Source: Marinobacter denitrificans
GTDB taxonomy: Bacteria > Pseudomonadota > Gammaproteobacteria > Pseudomonadales > Oleiphilaceae
Assembly: GCF_008795955.1 (NCBI RefSeq)
Contig: NZ_VMHN01000001.1
Coordinates: 310,001-374,000 of the forward strand
DNA length: 64,000 nt
Direction of reading: 5' to 3'
Made by a program: the position numbers and the translations under genes. The notes beneath the pieces are model-generated. The model had not been told where the DNA came from and did not search any database. It saw nothing but the letters and a program-made list of their open reading frames with translations. Below, piece after piece: positions 10,747 through 20,829 of this stretch (its first letter is position 1; every line of letters starts with the position of its first letter).

Positions 10747-11598
10747 TTATTTCGAACGCACGTGGTCGTTCAGTTCCTGGAACCCCGGCCGTTTGTCTGA
10801 CGGCAACGCCTTGCGGCCAAACTCGATGGCCATTTGCGGTGCCTGACCAGAAACGGTCGCCACAATCGCGGATTTCACACACTCATATGCCTTGAGCTCA
10901 TACCGGGCGGAATGTTCCATGGCAATAGAGGTGGGCCCGACGAAGCCATAACCCATCCAGATACCCAGAAACGTACCCACCAGAGCCGCTGCCACGCTGA
11001 GCCCGATCTTTTCAGGCCCCTCGCTGAGAAAGTTCATGGTGATAACGATACCCAACACCGCCGCCACAATCCCCAGGCCTGGCAATGCATCGGCTATCTT
11101 GTTGACGGCATGGGCCGGCTCGTCCAGCTCGTGCTTACGACTGTCGATCTCGTTCTCCATCATGCCTTCCAGCTCATGGGTGGCCATGTTCCCGGAACTG
11201 ATGATCCGCAGGTAATCCGTCATGAAGGCAAGCAGGTACTTGGATTTCATGATGGCGGGGTAGCGGGTAAAAATCTGGCTTTCCTGAGGATTGTCGATGT
11301 CCTCTTCAATGGCCATCACGCCCTGCTTTCGGGATTTGTCGAACACCTCATACATCAGGCTCAGCAGGTCCATGTAATAGGACTTGTTATAGGGGGAGCC
11401 GGTTAACTGGATGAGGACACCCTTGCCGACTTCCTTGATGGTGTGCAATGGGTTTGCAATCACGAATGACCCGACCGCTGCGCCTCCGATAATCAAAATT
11501 TCGGTTGGCTGCCACAACACCATGAGATTACCGCCATGGAGAACGTACCCTCCCAGGACGCTTGCAATTACAACAACTGCACCGATTATGAGTAGCAT
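10747..11598 (-). CDS. motA: Flagellar motor stator protein MotA
   Basis: MotA forms the stator channel with MotB. The 283-residue protein has four predicted membrane segments: residues 1-20, about 30-50, and a pair near 165-215 (ALPGLGIVAAVLGIVITM and VAAALVGTFLGIWMGYGFVGP, the latter typical of MotA). The cytoplasmic loop carries LLSLMYEVFDKSRKQGVMAIEEDIDNP. The ATG at 11598 begins with a hydrophobic segment as usual. It is first gene of motA-motB and divergent from psd. Confidence 0.95.
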   Translation of the reverse strand: MLLIIGAVVVIASVLGGYVLHGGNLMVLWQPTEILIIGGAAVGSFVIANPLHTIKEVGKGVLIQLTGSPYNKSYYMDLLSLMYEVFDKSRKQGVMAIEEDIDNPQESQIFTRYPAIMKSKYLLAFMTDYLRIISSGNMATHELEGMMENEIDSRKHELDEPAHAVNKIADALPGLGIVAAVLGIVITMNFLSEGPEKIGLSVAAALVGTFLGIWMGYGFVGPTSIAMEHSARYELKAYECVKSAIVATVSGQAPQMAIEFGRKALPSDKRPGFQELNDHVRSK

Positions 11599-11625
11599 GG
11601 AAAGAGAACATACCTTCTGTAATTG

Positions 11626-11633
11626 TTATCGGG
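11626..11633 (-). promoter_or_regulatory. Possible sigma-28 -10 element upstream of motA
   Basis: On the minus strand this octamer reads CCCGATAA, 7 of 8 matches to the sigma-28 (FliA) -10 consensus GCCGATAA, and lies 28 nt upstream of the motA ATG. The expected TAAA-like -35 box 15 nt further upstream is not evident (TGGG there), so this is only suggestive. Confidence 0.25.
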
Positions 11634-11778
11634 AAACCGAGTCTGGACCCAAGCCGCCATTCCGCCTCGCAGAGATAATAGCAAGCACCGATCAGAACCG
11701 CGAAGCTGTGAAACAATTTCTATACACAGCGCGCAGTTTGGTAAACTTTGTTTCTTTGAGCGCCAAGGATTCCACCTG

Positions 11779-12657
11779 ATGTACGACAAGCTATTTGTAA
11801 CGGGCCAGTACGTAGCACCACAACTGAGCATTTCCCGACTGGCCGGCCGCCTCGCAGACAACGAAAGCGTTCCGGCGCTCAAGAACCGTGTCGTAAACTG
11901 GTTTATCGGCCGATATGGCGTAGACATGAGCGAGGCACTTGAATCAGAGGCGGACGCCTACCCCAGCTTCAACGCCTTTTTCACCCGTGCGCTCAAGCCG
12001 GGACAGCGGCCCATAGCTGACGGCGAGTCGGTAATCGTCAGCCCTTCGGATGGCACCATAAGCCAACTGGGCTGCATCAACGATGGCCGCGTCTTCCAGG
12101 CCAAGGGACAGTCTTTTAGCCTTAATGAACTGCTTGGTGGCGACCAGCAACGCGCAAGCGCATTCACAGACGGCGAGTTTGCGACCATTTACCTTGCCCC
12201 CAGGGACTATCACCGAGTCCACATGCCGTTGGCAGGCACCCTGCGGGAAATGATCTATGTGCCCGGAAAACTGTTTTCCGTCAATCCGGTCACGGCCGAA
12301 AAGGTGCCTAACCTGTTTGCGCGGAATGAACGCGTCGTATGTATTTTTGACACGGCGGCAGGCCCGATGGCCTTCGTGCTGGTGGGTGCGATGGTTGTCG
12401 GCAGTGTCGAAACCACCTGGGCCGGTATTGTGGCCCCGGGTAAACGCCGGGTTGACGTAACCCACTACGACGGACTCAAAACCCCTATACGCTTTGACAA
12501 GGGAGAAGAAATGGGGCGCTTCCGCCTGGGCTCAACCGTTATTATGGTGATGCCCAAAGGCTCAGTCTCCTGGAACAGTGATCAGGTGGCCGGCGGCAGA
12601 GTTCGCATGGGAGAAGCGTTTGGAGAACTCACGCCCGGTCAGCAGGAAACGCAATAA
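11779..12657 (+). CDS. psd: Phosphatidylserine decarboxylase proenzyme
   Basis: Psd makes phosphatidylethanolamine from phosphatidylserine at the inner membrane and uses a pyruvoyl cofactor generated by self-cleavage. The 292-residue protein has the cleavage motif LGST at residues 250-253 (S252 becomes pyruvoyl), YLAPRDYHRVHMP, and the FNAFFTRALKPGQRPI segment of the bacterial family. I start at 11779 (MYDKLFVTGQ) with AAGGA upstream; the reading frame stays open to 11623 but that extension looks non-native. The 3' end overlaps convergent epmA by 29 bp. Confidence 0.95.
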   Translation: MYDKLFVTGQYVAPQLSISRLAGRLADNESVPALKNRVVNWFIGRYGVDMSEALESEADAYPSFNAFFTRALKPGQRPIADGESVIVSPSDGTISQLGCINDGRVFQAKGQSFSLNELLGGDQQRASAFTDGEFATIYLAPRDYHRVHMPLAGTLREMIYVPGKLFSVNPVTAEKVPNLFARNERVVCIFDTAAGPMAFVLVGAMVVGSVETTWAGIVAPGKRRVDVTHYDGLKTPIRFDKGEEMGRFRLGSTVIMVMPKGSVSWNSDQVAGGRVRMGEAFGELTPGQQETQ

Positions 12658-13615
12658 CCCCGGCGAGGTCATCCAGCCCCAGCTTCAGCATCAGCAAACG
12701 ATCAAGCCCCAGCGCCACCCCTGAACAGTCCGGCACGCCGGCATCCAGGGCCGCCAGAAATGCCTCATCAACGGGCATTTCGGGCTTGCCGGCGGAACGT
12801 CGCGCCTGATTATCCGCCGCGAACCGCCACTGCTGCTCTTCCTTGTCGGTCAGCTCCCAGTAGCCGTTACAGAGTTCCACCCCCTGCACATACAGTTCGA
12901 AACGGTGCGCCTGACGAAAACCGTCCTGCTCGGACACTCTTGCCAGCGCTGCCTGTGATTCCGGATAGCCGGTAACGAACACTGGCCCGATTTCAGCCAA
13001 CGCCGGCTCAACCTGGCAACTCATCAGCAGATCCAGACAATCATCGCGGGATAAAGACTGTAACCGGGACGGCTCCATCCACTGCTCGCAGAGAGCCGAC
13101 AATTCGCTGTCGCTGGCCAGGAACGGGTCAATGCCTGCAAAGCGCAGAAAAACATCCCGGTAACGCATCGTGGCAGGGGCGTCACAACCCAACCAACCAC
13201 ATACCAGCTCAGACACTTCGGCCATCAGGTCTGAGTCGGTGAAACCAGGCCGATACCATTCAAGCAGGGAAAACTCGGGGTTATGCCGTCGCCCGAACTC
13301 GCCGTCCCGAAACACGCGCGCCACCTGATAGATGGGGCCCGCACCGGCCGCCAGCAGTCGCTTCATGTGATACTCGGGGGAGGTCTGCAGCCAGCCGTTC
13401 GAAAACCCGGCTGCCACGGGGACAGGGCTTGCCGGGACGCTGTCGATATTGATATCGGTAACGCCGTATCGGCCCAGCACAGGCGTCTCGACTTCCATCA
13501 CGCCCCGCTGCGCAAAAAAGCCGCGCACCCAGGCCAGCTGGTGTGCGCGGCTTTGGAGAGCAGCGACAGAGGCAGAAGGCTGCCAGGACGATATTGCCGC
13601 CACTTCGGAGCCCAA
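12629..13615 (-). CDS. epmA: EF-P--(R)-beta-lysine ligase EpmA (GenX/PoxA)
   Basis: EpmA, a truncated class II lysyl-tRNA synthetase paralogue, attaches (R)-beta-lysine to K34 of EF-P. The 328-residue protein shows SWQPSAS near the N-terminus, TSPEYHMKRLLAAG (motif 2 region), FRDGEFGRRHNPEFSLLEWYRPG, and the motif 3-like GVALGLDRLLMLKLG at the C-terminus. There is no anticodon-binding domain, as expected. The TTG at 13615 directly abuts the efp stop; a GTG at 13603 is an alternative start. It is co-directional with efp, so enzyme and substrate are probably co-translated. Confidence 0.93.
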   Translation of the reverse strand: MGSEVAAISSWQPSASVAALQSRAHQLAWVRGFFAQRGVMEVETPVLGRYGVTDINIDSVPASPVPVAAGFSNGWLQTSPEYHMKRLLAAGAGPIYQVARVFRDGEFGRRHNPEFSLLEWYRPGFTDSDLMAEVSELVCGWLGCDAPATMRYRDVFLRFAGIDPFLASDSELSALCEQWMEPSRLQSLSRDDCLDLLMSCQVEPALAEIGPVFVTGYPESQAALARVSEQDGFRQAHRFELYVQGVELCNGYWELTDKEEQQWRFAADNQARRSAGKPEMPVDEAFLAALDAGVPDCSGVALGLDRLLMLKLGLDDLAGVIAFPADRA

Positions 13616-14191
13616 TCAGCCGCCTTTTACACGGTTGACGTATTCGCCGGAACGGGTGTCCACCTTGAGCACCTCACCGATGGTGATGAACAGAGGCACG
13701 TTCACGACAGCGCCGGTAGAGAGGGTTGCCGGCTTGGTGCCACCCTGGGCGGTATCGCCCTTCATACCGGGATCGGTGTCCACCACCTCCAGCTCGACAA
13801 AGTTGGGCGGAGTTACAGACAACGGCGCACCGTTGTAGAGAGTTACGGTGTAAACATCCTGCTCCTTCAACCACTTCAGGGCATCGCTCACAGCTTTCGC
13901 ATCCGCCGGATACTGCTCGAACGAACCATCGGTTTTCATGAAGTGCCAGAACTCGCCGTCGGTGTAGAGATACTCCATTTCCAGATCAATCACGTCTGCA
14001 GCTTCCAGGCTCTCACCGGACTTGAAGGTGCGCTCCCACTGGCGATTGGTCATCAGGTTGCGCAGCTTGACCCGGTTAAACGCCTGGCCCTTGCCGGGCT
14101 TTACGAATTCGTTCTCGAGAATGATACAGGGGTCGCCGTCCAGCAAAACCTTAAGACCGCCGCGGAATTCGTTGGTAGAATATGAAGCCAT
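13616..14191 (-). CDS. efp: Translation elongation factor P
   Basis: EF-P relieves ribosome stalling at polyproline stretches. The 191-residue protein starts [13 protein letters not shown]34 lies in [10 protein letters not shown], the site that receives beta-lysine. The three OB-like domains span the length, with [26 protein letters not shown] in domain III. The ATG at 14191 matches the family; the frame is open upstream to 14302 but without support. It is divergent from epmB (45 bp between starts) and directly followed by epmA. Confidence 0.97.
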   Translation of the reverse strand: MASYSTNEFRGGLKVLLDGDPCIILENEFVKPGKGQAFNRVKLRNLMTNRQWERTFKSGESLEAADVIDLEMEYLYTDGEFWHFMKTDGSFEQYPADAKAVSDALKWLKEQDVYTVTLYNGAPLSVTPPNFVELEVVDTDPGMKGDTAQGGTKPATLSTGAVVNVPLFITIGEVLKVDTRSGEYVNRVKGG

Positions 14192-14236
14192 GAAATTATC
14201 ACCTGAAAAGATGCGTATAAAAATTCGAAGGTCGCT

Positions 14237-15277
14237 ATGATACAGCGAACCGCCACCCGTATAGAAGCCCGCCAATCCGATCATGATACCCGTAGCTGGC
14301 AACAGCTATTGTCAGACTCTGTGACAACACCAGAGGATCTGCTCAGGCGGTTAGAGCTTGACCCCGCCCTCTGGCTGTCTGGTGCAACGGAAGGCCACAG
14401 GCTGTTTCCGCTGCGTGTGCCCGAGCCCTACCTCCAGCGCATCGTCCCGGGGGATCCGGCGGATCCGCTGTTAAGGCAGGTACTGCCACTCTCTGCAGAA
14501 ACAGACACCAGGTCGGGTTTTGTTCGTGATCCGTTACAGGAAAGCGACTCGATGCAGGCTACCGGCCTGATCCGGAAATATCAGAGCCGTGCCCTGCTGA
14601 TGGTCACCGGGCAATGCGCCATAAATTGTCGTTACTGTTTCCGCCGCCACTTCCCTTATGACGAACACCGACTGTCACCGGAAGACCGGGCCGAGGTGCT
14701 GGCAACCCTGGGCAACGACACCCGTGTTAATGAAGTAATTTTCAGCGGAGGTGACCCACTGGTTGCCAATGACCGGTTGTTGTCATCCTGGGCCGAATCG
14801 CTGGCAGACATTTCCCACATCCGCCGCCTTAGGATCCACACGCGGCTGCCCGTGGTGATTCCCCAGCGTGTCTGCGAATCGCTCCTGGGGTGGATTTCCG
14901 AAAGCCGGCTACAGGTTGTCATGGTGATCCATACCAATCACCCGGCCGAGCTGGACAACCACACCCGTCACGCACTGGAACGCCTGAAAGCCGCTGGCGT
15001 CACCCTGCTGAACCAGAGCGTCATTCTGAAGGGCGTTAACGATACCGCAGAGGTATTGACCGATCTGAGCGAGCGGCTGTTCGAATGTGGCGTGCTGCCC
15101 TATTACCTCCATGCGTTTGACCCGGTGGAAGGCGCCCATCATTTCAGCGTCAGTGACGATAAGGCCCGGACATTGGTTCGCCAACTTATCGGCGCACTCC
15201 CTGGATTTCTGGTACCAAAACTTGTCAGAGAACTTCCTGACCGCCCCGGAAAGACGCCCCTGGACCTCTTTGCGTGA
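14237..15277 (+). CDS. epmB: EF-P beta-lysylation protein EpmB (lysine 2,3-aminomutase family)
   Basis: EpmB converts (S)-alpha-lysine to (R)-beta-lysine, the donor for EpmA. The 346-residue protein has the radical SAM cluster motif CAINCRYC near residue 130, followed by [13 protein letters not shown], the glycine-rich SGGDPL motif, the PLP-binding region ([12 protein letters not shown]), and a short C-terminal [15 protein letters not shown] segment. It is divergent from efp across a 45-bp gap, so efp, epmA and epmB form one functional unit. I see no epmC hydroxylase gene in the window. Confidence 0.94.
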   Translation: MIQRTATRIEARQSDHDTRSWQQLLSDSVTTPEDLLRRLELDPALWLSGATEGHRLFPLRVPEPYLQRIVPGDPADPLLRQVLPLSAETDTRSGFVRDPLQESDSMQATGLIRKYQSRALLMVTGQCAINCRYCFRRHFPYDEHRLSPEDRAEVLATLGNDTRVNEVIFSGGDPLVANDRLLSSWAESLADISHIRRLRIHTRLPVVIPQRVCESLLGWISESRLQVVMVIHTNHPAELDNHTRHALERLKAAGVTLLNQSVILKGVNDTAEVLTDLSERLFECGVLPYYLHAFDPVEGAHHFSVSDDKARTLVRQLIGALPGFLVPKLVRELPDRPGKTPLDLFA

Positions 15278-15503
15278 CGCATTTGGCAAAGTGGGCCCAA
15301 ATTGACTTGTTAAACATTGTCAACTCGTGCTCTTCTCGCTTTTTGTTGTGCGTTTGCTATTTTAAAGTGCGAAGAGTGACAACAATAAAAAACTGTATTC
15401 TCGAGGCTTTTCCAGCGATACGCGCAGGTGCCAGCAATCGTGGCCTGTGGTTCGTGGTGCAAACCGGAGTACCAACCGTGGTCCAGACAATTGGCGTGAA
15501 CTC

Positions 15504-17312
15504 ATGGAAGGCATGATCCTGAAACCTGATCTCCGTGTTCCTGAACAGAAAACGGCAAGCCTGTCATTTTGCCAGACATCTCCAAAAGCCTTCAGGGACT
15601 GGGTCAACCAGTTGCCTATGGCCAATATTGGGGAGGCTTCGCGGCAGCTCTATCACGCCATCATTGAACTGAACCACCTGTTTATCGCCCCCCAGCAGCG
15701 ACTCCAGCTGCTGGAGCTGATTCGCCCGAAAATTCACTTTGTTTGCTCAGAACTGTCGAGGCACTACCTGGGCATGGCCATCGCGTTGCCCGAAAAGCAG
15801 CGCAAGATTGCCAACCTTTCCCAGGCACTCCAGCTCCACGCAGCCAGCGGCTATAAGCTCTGTGTCCTGGAGTTTCTGGACAACGGCGGGCTGGACAAGA
15901 ACCGGAAAACAGTGGCCACAGCGATCCACCGGGCGATCTCGGAGCTGGCCGCAACGATTGTCCGTTCCCACCAACTGTATTGCCCCAGCCCGGCACAGAG
16001 CTGGCTGGAATGTCACCGCCTGTTCCGGTTTGCCCATCGCAATAAACTCAACGGGCTGTCTGTCGACGACGAGACCCTGAGCCACCGCCGCGCCAGCACG
16101 ATAGAAGACTGCTACAAACGAATACTGCTACTTGGCTGTGCCCGCCCCAACCAGTTACGACAGGCAGAACTGGCGCTGGTCTACGAACTGTTCGAGAGAT
16201 GGACCCATCTTGTCTCCTGTGGCCCCGAGGCTGACAACGACAGCCTGTTTGTGGTGAATATGGAGCGGGACACGGCGCCCATATACCGCAGCCTGCTGGA
16301 GCAGAAGCCGGGTAACGACAGTTACAACTTCGACACCCGCGAACTGTCCGAACACATTACCGAGTCGCTGCACGGCCGCCACAAGAAGGATGGCCACTCT
16401 CCCGGCAGCCTGGAACTGCCGCCCCGGGTCAGTGATACCCTGCTGACCCATCTCAGCCAGGCCCTGGGAATTCTGGCGAAGCGGAATTTCAATCGCATAG
16501 CCAGCCAGGGAACCCTGGAGGTATGCGTGGGGCTGACAGCCACCCACTTTTATGTGGCAGGCGCCAAGACATTTAATGAATTTGTCAGTGGTAATGACAA
16601 CGGCCACCACGAACAGGACAACCAGTTCATGAGGTCATCACGCCGCAGGGACGACGCCTGGGCAGGTGCTCACGACGCGGGCCCCGGCGACGACCCGATA
16701 CAGTCGGCGGATACTCCCATCAACTTCCGCAACAGCATTGGCGCCACACCGGATAGCGAACACGACCGCAGGCGCCCGCAGTCTCACCATGCCTTGCTGA
16801 TCAACACCAGCCCCGGCGGTTACTGTGTCGGTTGGGAAACTAACGTGCCGGCTTCGCTGCAGGCCGGGGAAATACTGGGGGTTCGTGAGCAATCTCATCA
16901 TCCCTGGAGTATTGCCGTGGTGCGCTGGATACGTCAGGTTCGAAACCAGGGCACCCAGGTGGGGATTGAGTTGCTGGCACCCAGTGCAGCACCCTGCGGC
17001 GTGAGACTGATCCAGAAAGTGGGCAACAGCAGTGAATACCTTCGGGGCTTGCTGTTGCCGGAAATCAGTGTGGTCAACCAGGCCGCAACCCTGATCACAC
17101 CGAGGCTGCCGTTTCAATCCGGGAGCCGGATCTCTCTGCTCCACGATGGCCGCGAGGACCAGGGCACGCTTTCCCGCAAAATCTCCGCTACCGGAAGCAT
17201 CAGCCAGTTTGAGCTCAAGCTCCAGAATAGCGGGACTGCAACCACGAGCAACACGCCGACAACGGCGAGTGCCAGCGAAGATGAATTTGATTCGCTGTGG
17301 CCGTCACTCTAA
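15504..17312 (+). CDS. Conserved protein with PilZ-like C-terminal domain, next to fimX
   Basis: This protein of about 602 residues has no catalytic motif I recognise. The first 330 residues look all-helical (LQLLELIRPKIHFVCSELSR). The C-terminal part (about residues 430-540) resembles PilZ: HHALLINTSPGGYCVGW matches the (D/N)xSxxG strand and QVGIELLAP the second conserved strand, but the upstream RxxxR ligand pair of c-di-GMP-binding PilZ proteins is not apparent. P. aeruginosa, from memory, has a gene of this kind in the same place before fimX. The start is uncertain: a GTG at 15447 and ATGs at 15504 and 15513 are possible, none with a convincing ribosome site. Bases 15278-15503 upstream show no other gene. 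Confidence 0.7.
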   Translation: MEGMILKPDLRVPEQKTASLSFCQTSPKAFRDWVNQLPMANIGEASRQLYHAIIELNHLFIAPQQRLQLLELIRPKIHFVCSELSRHYLGMAIALPEKQRKIANLSQALQLHAASGYKLCVLEFLDNGGLDKNRKTVATAIHRAISELAATIVRSHQLYCPSPAQSWLECHRLFRFAHRNKLNGLSVDDETLSHRRASTIEDCYKRILLLGCARPNQLRQAELALVYELFERWTHLVSCGPEADNDSLFVVNMERDTAPIYRSLLEQKPGNDSYNFDTRELSEHITESLHGRHKKDGHSPGSLELPPRVSDTLLTHLSQALGILAKRNFNRIASQGTLEVCVGLTATHFYVAGAKTFNEFVSGNDNGHHEQDNQFMRSSRRRDDAWAGAHDAGPGDDPIQSADTPINFRNSIGATPDSEHDRRRPQSHHALLINTSPGGYCVGWETNVPASLQAGEILGVREQSHHPWSIAVVRWIRQVRNQGTQVGIELLAPSAAPCGVRLIQKVGNSSEYLRGLLLPEISVVNQAATLITPRLPFQSGSRISLLHDGREDQGTLSRKISATGSISQFELKLQNSGTATTSNTPTTASASEDEFDSLWPSL

Positions 17313-17463
17313 GGTTTGATTTCAGACAATCGAAAGCGTCCGGACCGGCGCCAAGGGTTGTTATTGAACGGTAACCCCTGCATCATTCAGCGTTATTGAA
17401 AGGCCCGCTCTATACTTATTAAAGAGCCGGCACAGCCAACGCGTACCACGAGACACCTGACGA

Positions 17464-19551
17464 ATGCAGAAAAAGAACGCAACCGTACACCTGCTGATCC
17501 TTGACCCCTCACAAAACGACGCTGAGACGCTTGTGAGCCTGCTCCGGAACTCTGGCAAGGCCACGCGCGCTCATCGCATCACGTCCGAGGAAGATCTTGA
17601 GGAAACCCTGAAGGCAGGAAACTGGGACCTGTTACTGGCGCGGGACGACGTGGAACAGGAATTCGGGCCAGACGGCGCGCTGGCCATGATTCGCCGCATG
17701 GACAAGGACATCCCGTCCATACTGCTGACCACTGAATTCAACCGCGAGCGCACGGTCGCTGTCATGAAAGCCGGGGCCCACGATGCGGTGCCCTTTGAGA
17801 ACACCGATCAACTGGTGTTGGTGGTTAACCGCGAGCTTGGTGCGCTAGAGGATCGTAGACGGCGCAGGACCCTGGAATCACACCTGCGTGAAGCCGAGCA
17901 GCGTTGCCAGTTACTGCTCGAAAGCTCCAAGGACGCCATTGCCTATATCAACGATGGCATGCATATATACGCCAACCAGTCATATATGGAATTTCTTGGC
18001 TACGACGATATCGACGACCTGATATGCATACCGGTACTGGATACCCTGACCCCGGAAAGCCAGGATAAGTACAAGGAGTTCATGAAGTCCTTTGCCGAGA
18101 GTGGTGAAGACGGCATGACCATGAACTGCGTCGCCCGCCGCAGCGATGACCAGGAACTGAACGTAACCATGTCGGTGTCTGCCGCCACCTATGACGGCGA
18201 GATCTGCACCCAGATTGTCATCCAGCCGGAACACAGCGATGGTGAGCTGGAGGAGAAGATTCGCCAGATCAGCAGCCAGGATCTGCTGACCGGCCTGTTC
18301 AACCGGCAATACCTGATGGACGCCCTTGGCCAGGCGATTGCAAAAGCAGGCAAGGACAACCAGAGCGGCGCCCTGGCCTACATCGCTCTCGATAATTTCA
18401 TGAGCCTCAAAGGCCAGGTTGGTATAGCCGGCGCCGACCTTATGCTTGGCGATCTGGCCACGCTGCTCAAGGAGCAGGCGCCCGAGAATATGATTCTCGC
18501 CCGCCTGAGCGATGATGCTTTCTGCCTGCTTTGTCAGCCCTGCGAAGAAAAAGCCTTGGCGGAACTGTGTGAGGCGATCTGCAAGAAGGTGGAGGACCAC
18601 CTGTTTGATATCAACGGCCGCACGGTGCAACTGACCCTGAGCATCGGGGTTGCAGCCATTACCGAAAACGCACCCAAGGCTCCTGACCTGATGGGGCGGG
18701 CTCATACCGCCTCGTCTGAGCTGAAGAAGAAAGCCGGCCACGAGCAGGGCAACGGCGTGCTGGTCTACAATCCCGCCGATTTCGAAACGATGGACGAGAG
18801 CAATTCGGCCGATGCCATACAGAAGGCGCTGGATGACAATCGTTTCAAGCTGCTGTTCCAGCCAATCATCAATCTCCGTGGTGAAGGCGAGGAACACTAC
18901 GAAGCTTTTGTCAGGATGCTGAACAAGGACGACGAAGAGGTCTCTCCCTACGACTTCCTGCCCCCGGTCGGCCCCTCTGAAATGGCTCTGAAGATTGACC
19001 GCTGGGTGATCCTGCAAACCATCAAGCAGTTGTCCAGCCACCGGTCACGGGGCCATGACACCCGACTGTTCCTGAACATCACGGCCGAGACTCTCGAAGA
19101 CAAGACCTTCACACCCTGGCTCAGCGTGGCGTTGAAAGCAGCCCGCCTGCCCGGTGACTCACTGATCTTCCAGATTCGCGAAGGCGACGCCAACAATTTC
19201 ATGAAGCAGGCCAAGGACTTCGCCAAAGCCGTTCATGAGTTGCACGCCAAGGTTTCCATCTGCCAGTTCGGATGCGCACTTAACCCGTTCAACACCCTGA
19301 AGCATATCGATGTGGATTACGTGAAGATCGACGGTTCGTTCACCGAAGAACTGCAGAAGAAGGACGAGGCCAAGGAAGAGGTGAAGGAGATGGTCAAGAG
19401 CCTGCAAAGCGCCGGCAAGCTGACCATCGTACCGCTGGTAGAAAACGCCGGCGTGCTCGCCACGCTGTGGCAGGCGGGTGTGAACTATATCCAGGGTTAC
19501 TACCTGCAGGCCCCGGTTCCGGAAATGAACTACGACTTCGGCGACCACTGA
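17464..19551 (+). CDS. fimX: FimX-like REC-PAS-GGDEF-EAL protein with degenerate catalytic sites
   Basis: The protein (695 residues) matches FimX, the c-di-GMP receptor for type IV pilus twitching motility, in length, domain order and position before serB. Domains: REC (about 5-130) with Ala59 where the phosphoacceptor Asp is expected; PAS (about 145-260); GGDEF (about 275-430) with SDDAF at 349-353 in place of GGDEF; EAL (about 445-690) with EAF at 480-482 and ICQFG instead of the DDFG metal site. The K in VKIDGSF and the QGY at the end remain. It is probably a c-di-GMP-binding sensor without diguanylate cyclase or phosphodiesterase activity. Its assignment as FimX itself is by synteny. Confidence 0.88.
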   Translation: MQKKNATVHLLILDPSQNDAETLVSLLRNSGKATRAHRITSEEDLEETLKAGNWDLLLARDDVEQEFGPDGALAMIRRMDKDIPSILLTTEFNRERTVAVMKAGAHDAVPFENTDQLVLVVNRELGALEDRRRRRTLESHLREAEQRCQLLLESSKDAIAYINDGMHIYANQSYMEFLGYDDIDDLICIPVLDTLTPESQDKYKEFMKSFAESGEDGMTMNCVARRSDDQELNVTMSVSAATYDGEICTQIVIQPEHSDGELEEKIRQISSQDLLTGLFNRQYLMDALGQAIAKAGKDNQSGALAYIALDNFMSLKGQVGIAGADLMLGDLATLLKEQAPENMILARLSDDAFCLLCQPCEEKALAELCEAICKKVEDHLFDINGRTVQLTLSIGVAAITENAPKAPDLMGRAHTASSELKKKAGHEQGNGVLVYNPADFETMDESNSADAIQKALDDNRFKLLFQPIINLRGEGEEHYEAFVRMLNKDDEEVSPYDFLPPVGPSEMALKIDRWVILQTIKQLSSHRSRGHDTRLFLNITAETLEDKTFTPWLSVALKAARLPGDSLIFQIREGDANNFMKQAKDFAKAVHELHAKVSICQFGCALNPFNTLKHIDVDYVKIDGSFTEELQKKDEAKEEVKEMVKSLQSAGKLTIVPLVENAGVLATLWQAGVNYIQGYYLQAPVPEMNYDFGDH

Positions 19552-19605
19552 CCAGCCATCACAGAGGCCCGGCCGGCTACTCGCCCGTCCGGGCCTCTGT
19601 GCTGG
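19552..19605. terminator. Bidirectional hairpin between fimX and serB stops
   Basis: Arms at 19560-19572 and 19589-19601 pair over 13 bp (CACAGAGGCCCGG / CCGGGCCTCTGTG) with a 16-nt loop, and an outer CCAGC/GCTGG extends the stem. It fills the whole gap between the two convergent genes. T tracts are weak on either side, so termination is likely but not textbook. Confidence 0.6.
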
Positions 19606-20829
19606 TTACTTCTTCGCGGCCTGAAGACTGTCGCTTTCTCTGAATCCGATCAGGTAGAGGATCGCGTCCAGCCCCAGCGTAGAAATGGCATGGCGGGCCG
19701 ACTCTTTTACCAGCGGTTTGGCCCGAAAGGCCACACCCAGACCAGCCTGGCTCAGCATCGGTAGATCATTGGCCCCGTCCCCAACCGCAATGACCTGTTC
19801 CCGTGAGATGTGCTCACGCTCCGCAATTTCCAGAAGCAGTTCCGCTTTGCGCTTGCCATCGACAACCTGGCCCGCAACTCGACCGGTCACCTTGCCATTC
19901 TCGATTTCCAGCTCGTTGGCGTAAATGTAATCAATACCCAGCTTCTGCTGTAAATGACGGGCAAAATAGCTAAAGCCCCCGGAGAGAATGGCTGTGCGGT
20001 AGCCCAGTGACTTCAGGCTGAGGATCAGGTGCTCCGCACCCTCAGTCAGTCGCAGGCGGGCGGCAATCCCTTCCAGGACCGATTCGTCCAGGCCTTTGAG
20101 CAGCGCAAGGCGCTCTGCAAAGCTCTGGCTGAAGTCCAGTTCACCCTGCATAGCGCGCTCGGTAATCTCCGCTACCTGGCTACCTACACCGGCTTCCAGA
20201 GCCAGCTCGTCAATCACCTCGGCATCAATCAGCGTGGAATCCATATCGAACACCACCAGCCGTCGATTGCGCCGGAAAATGGAATCCTCCTGGAAGGCAA
20301 TATCCACGTTCATTTCAGCGGCAATGTGCAGGAAGTCAGAGCGCAGCTGTTCCAGATCAGAAGGTGTACCCCTGACAGAGAACTCCACACAGGCAATGCG
20401 GTTCTCAGAAGAATTCAACGACGGCCGGGCCGAGAGCCGACTTATATTATCGATATTCAGACCGTGGCGCGCGGTAATGGCTGATACCCGTGCAATCTGC
20501 TCGGCCTTGATATCCCTCGACAGCAGCGTGACGATGTAGCAGGCCCGGTTGCGGCCCTCCGCCCACTGCTGATATTCCTCAATGGTGATCGGCGCAAAGC
20601 GCACCTGCAGGTCCAGCGCATGCAGCCGGAACAGCAGGTCCCGAATCACCGGCGAGGACTTGGACTCATCAGGAATTTCGATCAGGATCCCCCAGGTGAG
20701 GTGGTCATGGATCACCGCCTGGCCGATGTCCAGAATCCGTACATCGTACTGCCCCATAATACCGGTGATCTCGGACGTCAGACCGGGCTTGTCGCGCCCC
20801 GATACGTTAATCAGTACCAGCTCACTCAC
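19606..20829 (-). CDS. serB: Phosphoserine phosphatase SerB
   Basis: SerB dephosphorylates phosphoserine, the last step of serine synthesis. The 407-residue protein has two N-terminal ACT-like domains (residues about 1-85 and 95-185) and a HAD phosphatase domain with FDMDSTLID (nucleophile D195, acid D197), SGGF and [12 protein letters not shown] choose the GTG at 20829 ([16 protein letters not shown]) because it matches the family start and has GAGGAG upstream; it overlaps the parC stop by 8 bp, implying coupling. The frame remains open into parC up to 21141. Paired with serA at the right end of the window, this covers two of three serine-pathway enzymes. Confidence 0.95.
   Translation of the reverse strand: MSELVLINVSGRDKPGLTSEITGIMGQYDVRILDIGQAVIHDHLTWGILIEIPDESKSSPVIRDLLFRLHALDLQVRFAPITIEEYQQWAEGRNRACYIVTLLSRDIKAEQIARVSAITARHGLNIDNISRLSARPSLNSSENRIACVEFSVRGTPSDLEQLRSDFLHIAAEMNVDIAFQEDSIFRRNRRLVVFDMDSTLIDAEVIDELALEAGVGSQVAEITERAMQGELDFSQSFAERLALLKGLDESVLEGIAARLRLTEGAEHLILSLKSLGYRTAILSGGFSYFARHLQQKLGIDYIYANELEIENGKVTGRVAGQVVDGKRKAELLLEIAEREHISREQVIAVGDGANDLPMLSQAGLGVAFRAKPLVKESARHAISTLGLDAILYLIGFRESDSLQAAKK

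Noticed and set aside
17980..19041. Antisense ORF of 353 codons inside fimX
   Set aside because: No family signature; the plus-strand frame encodes a recognisable REC-PAS-GGDEF-EAL protein.
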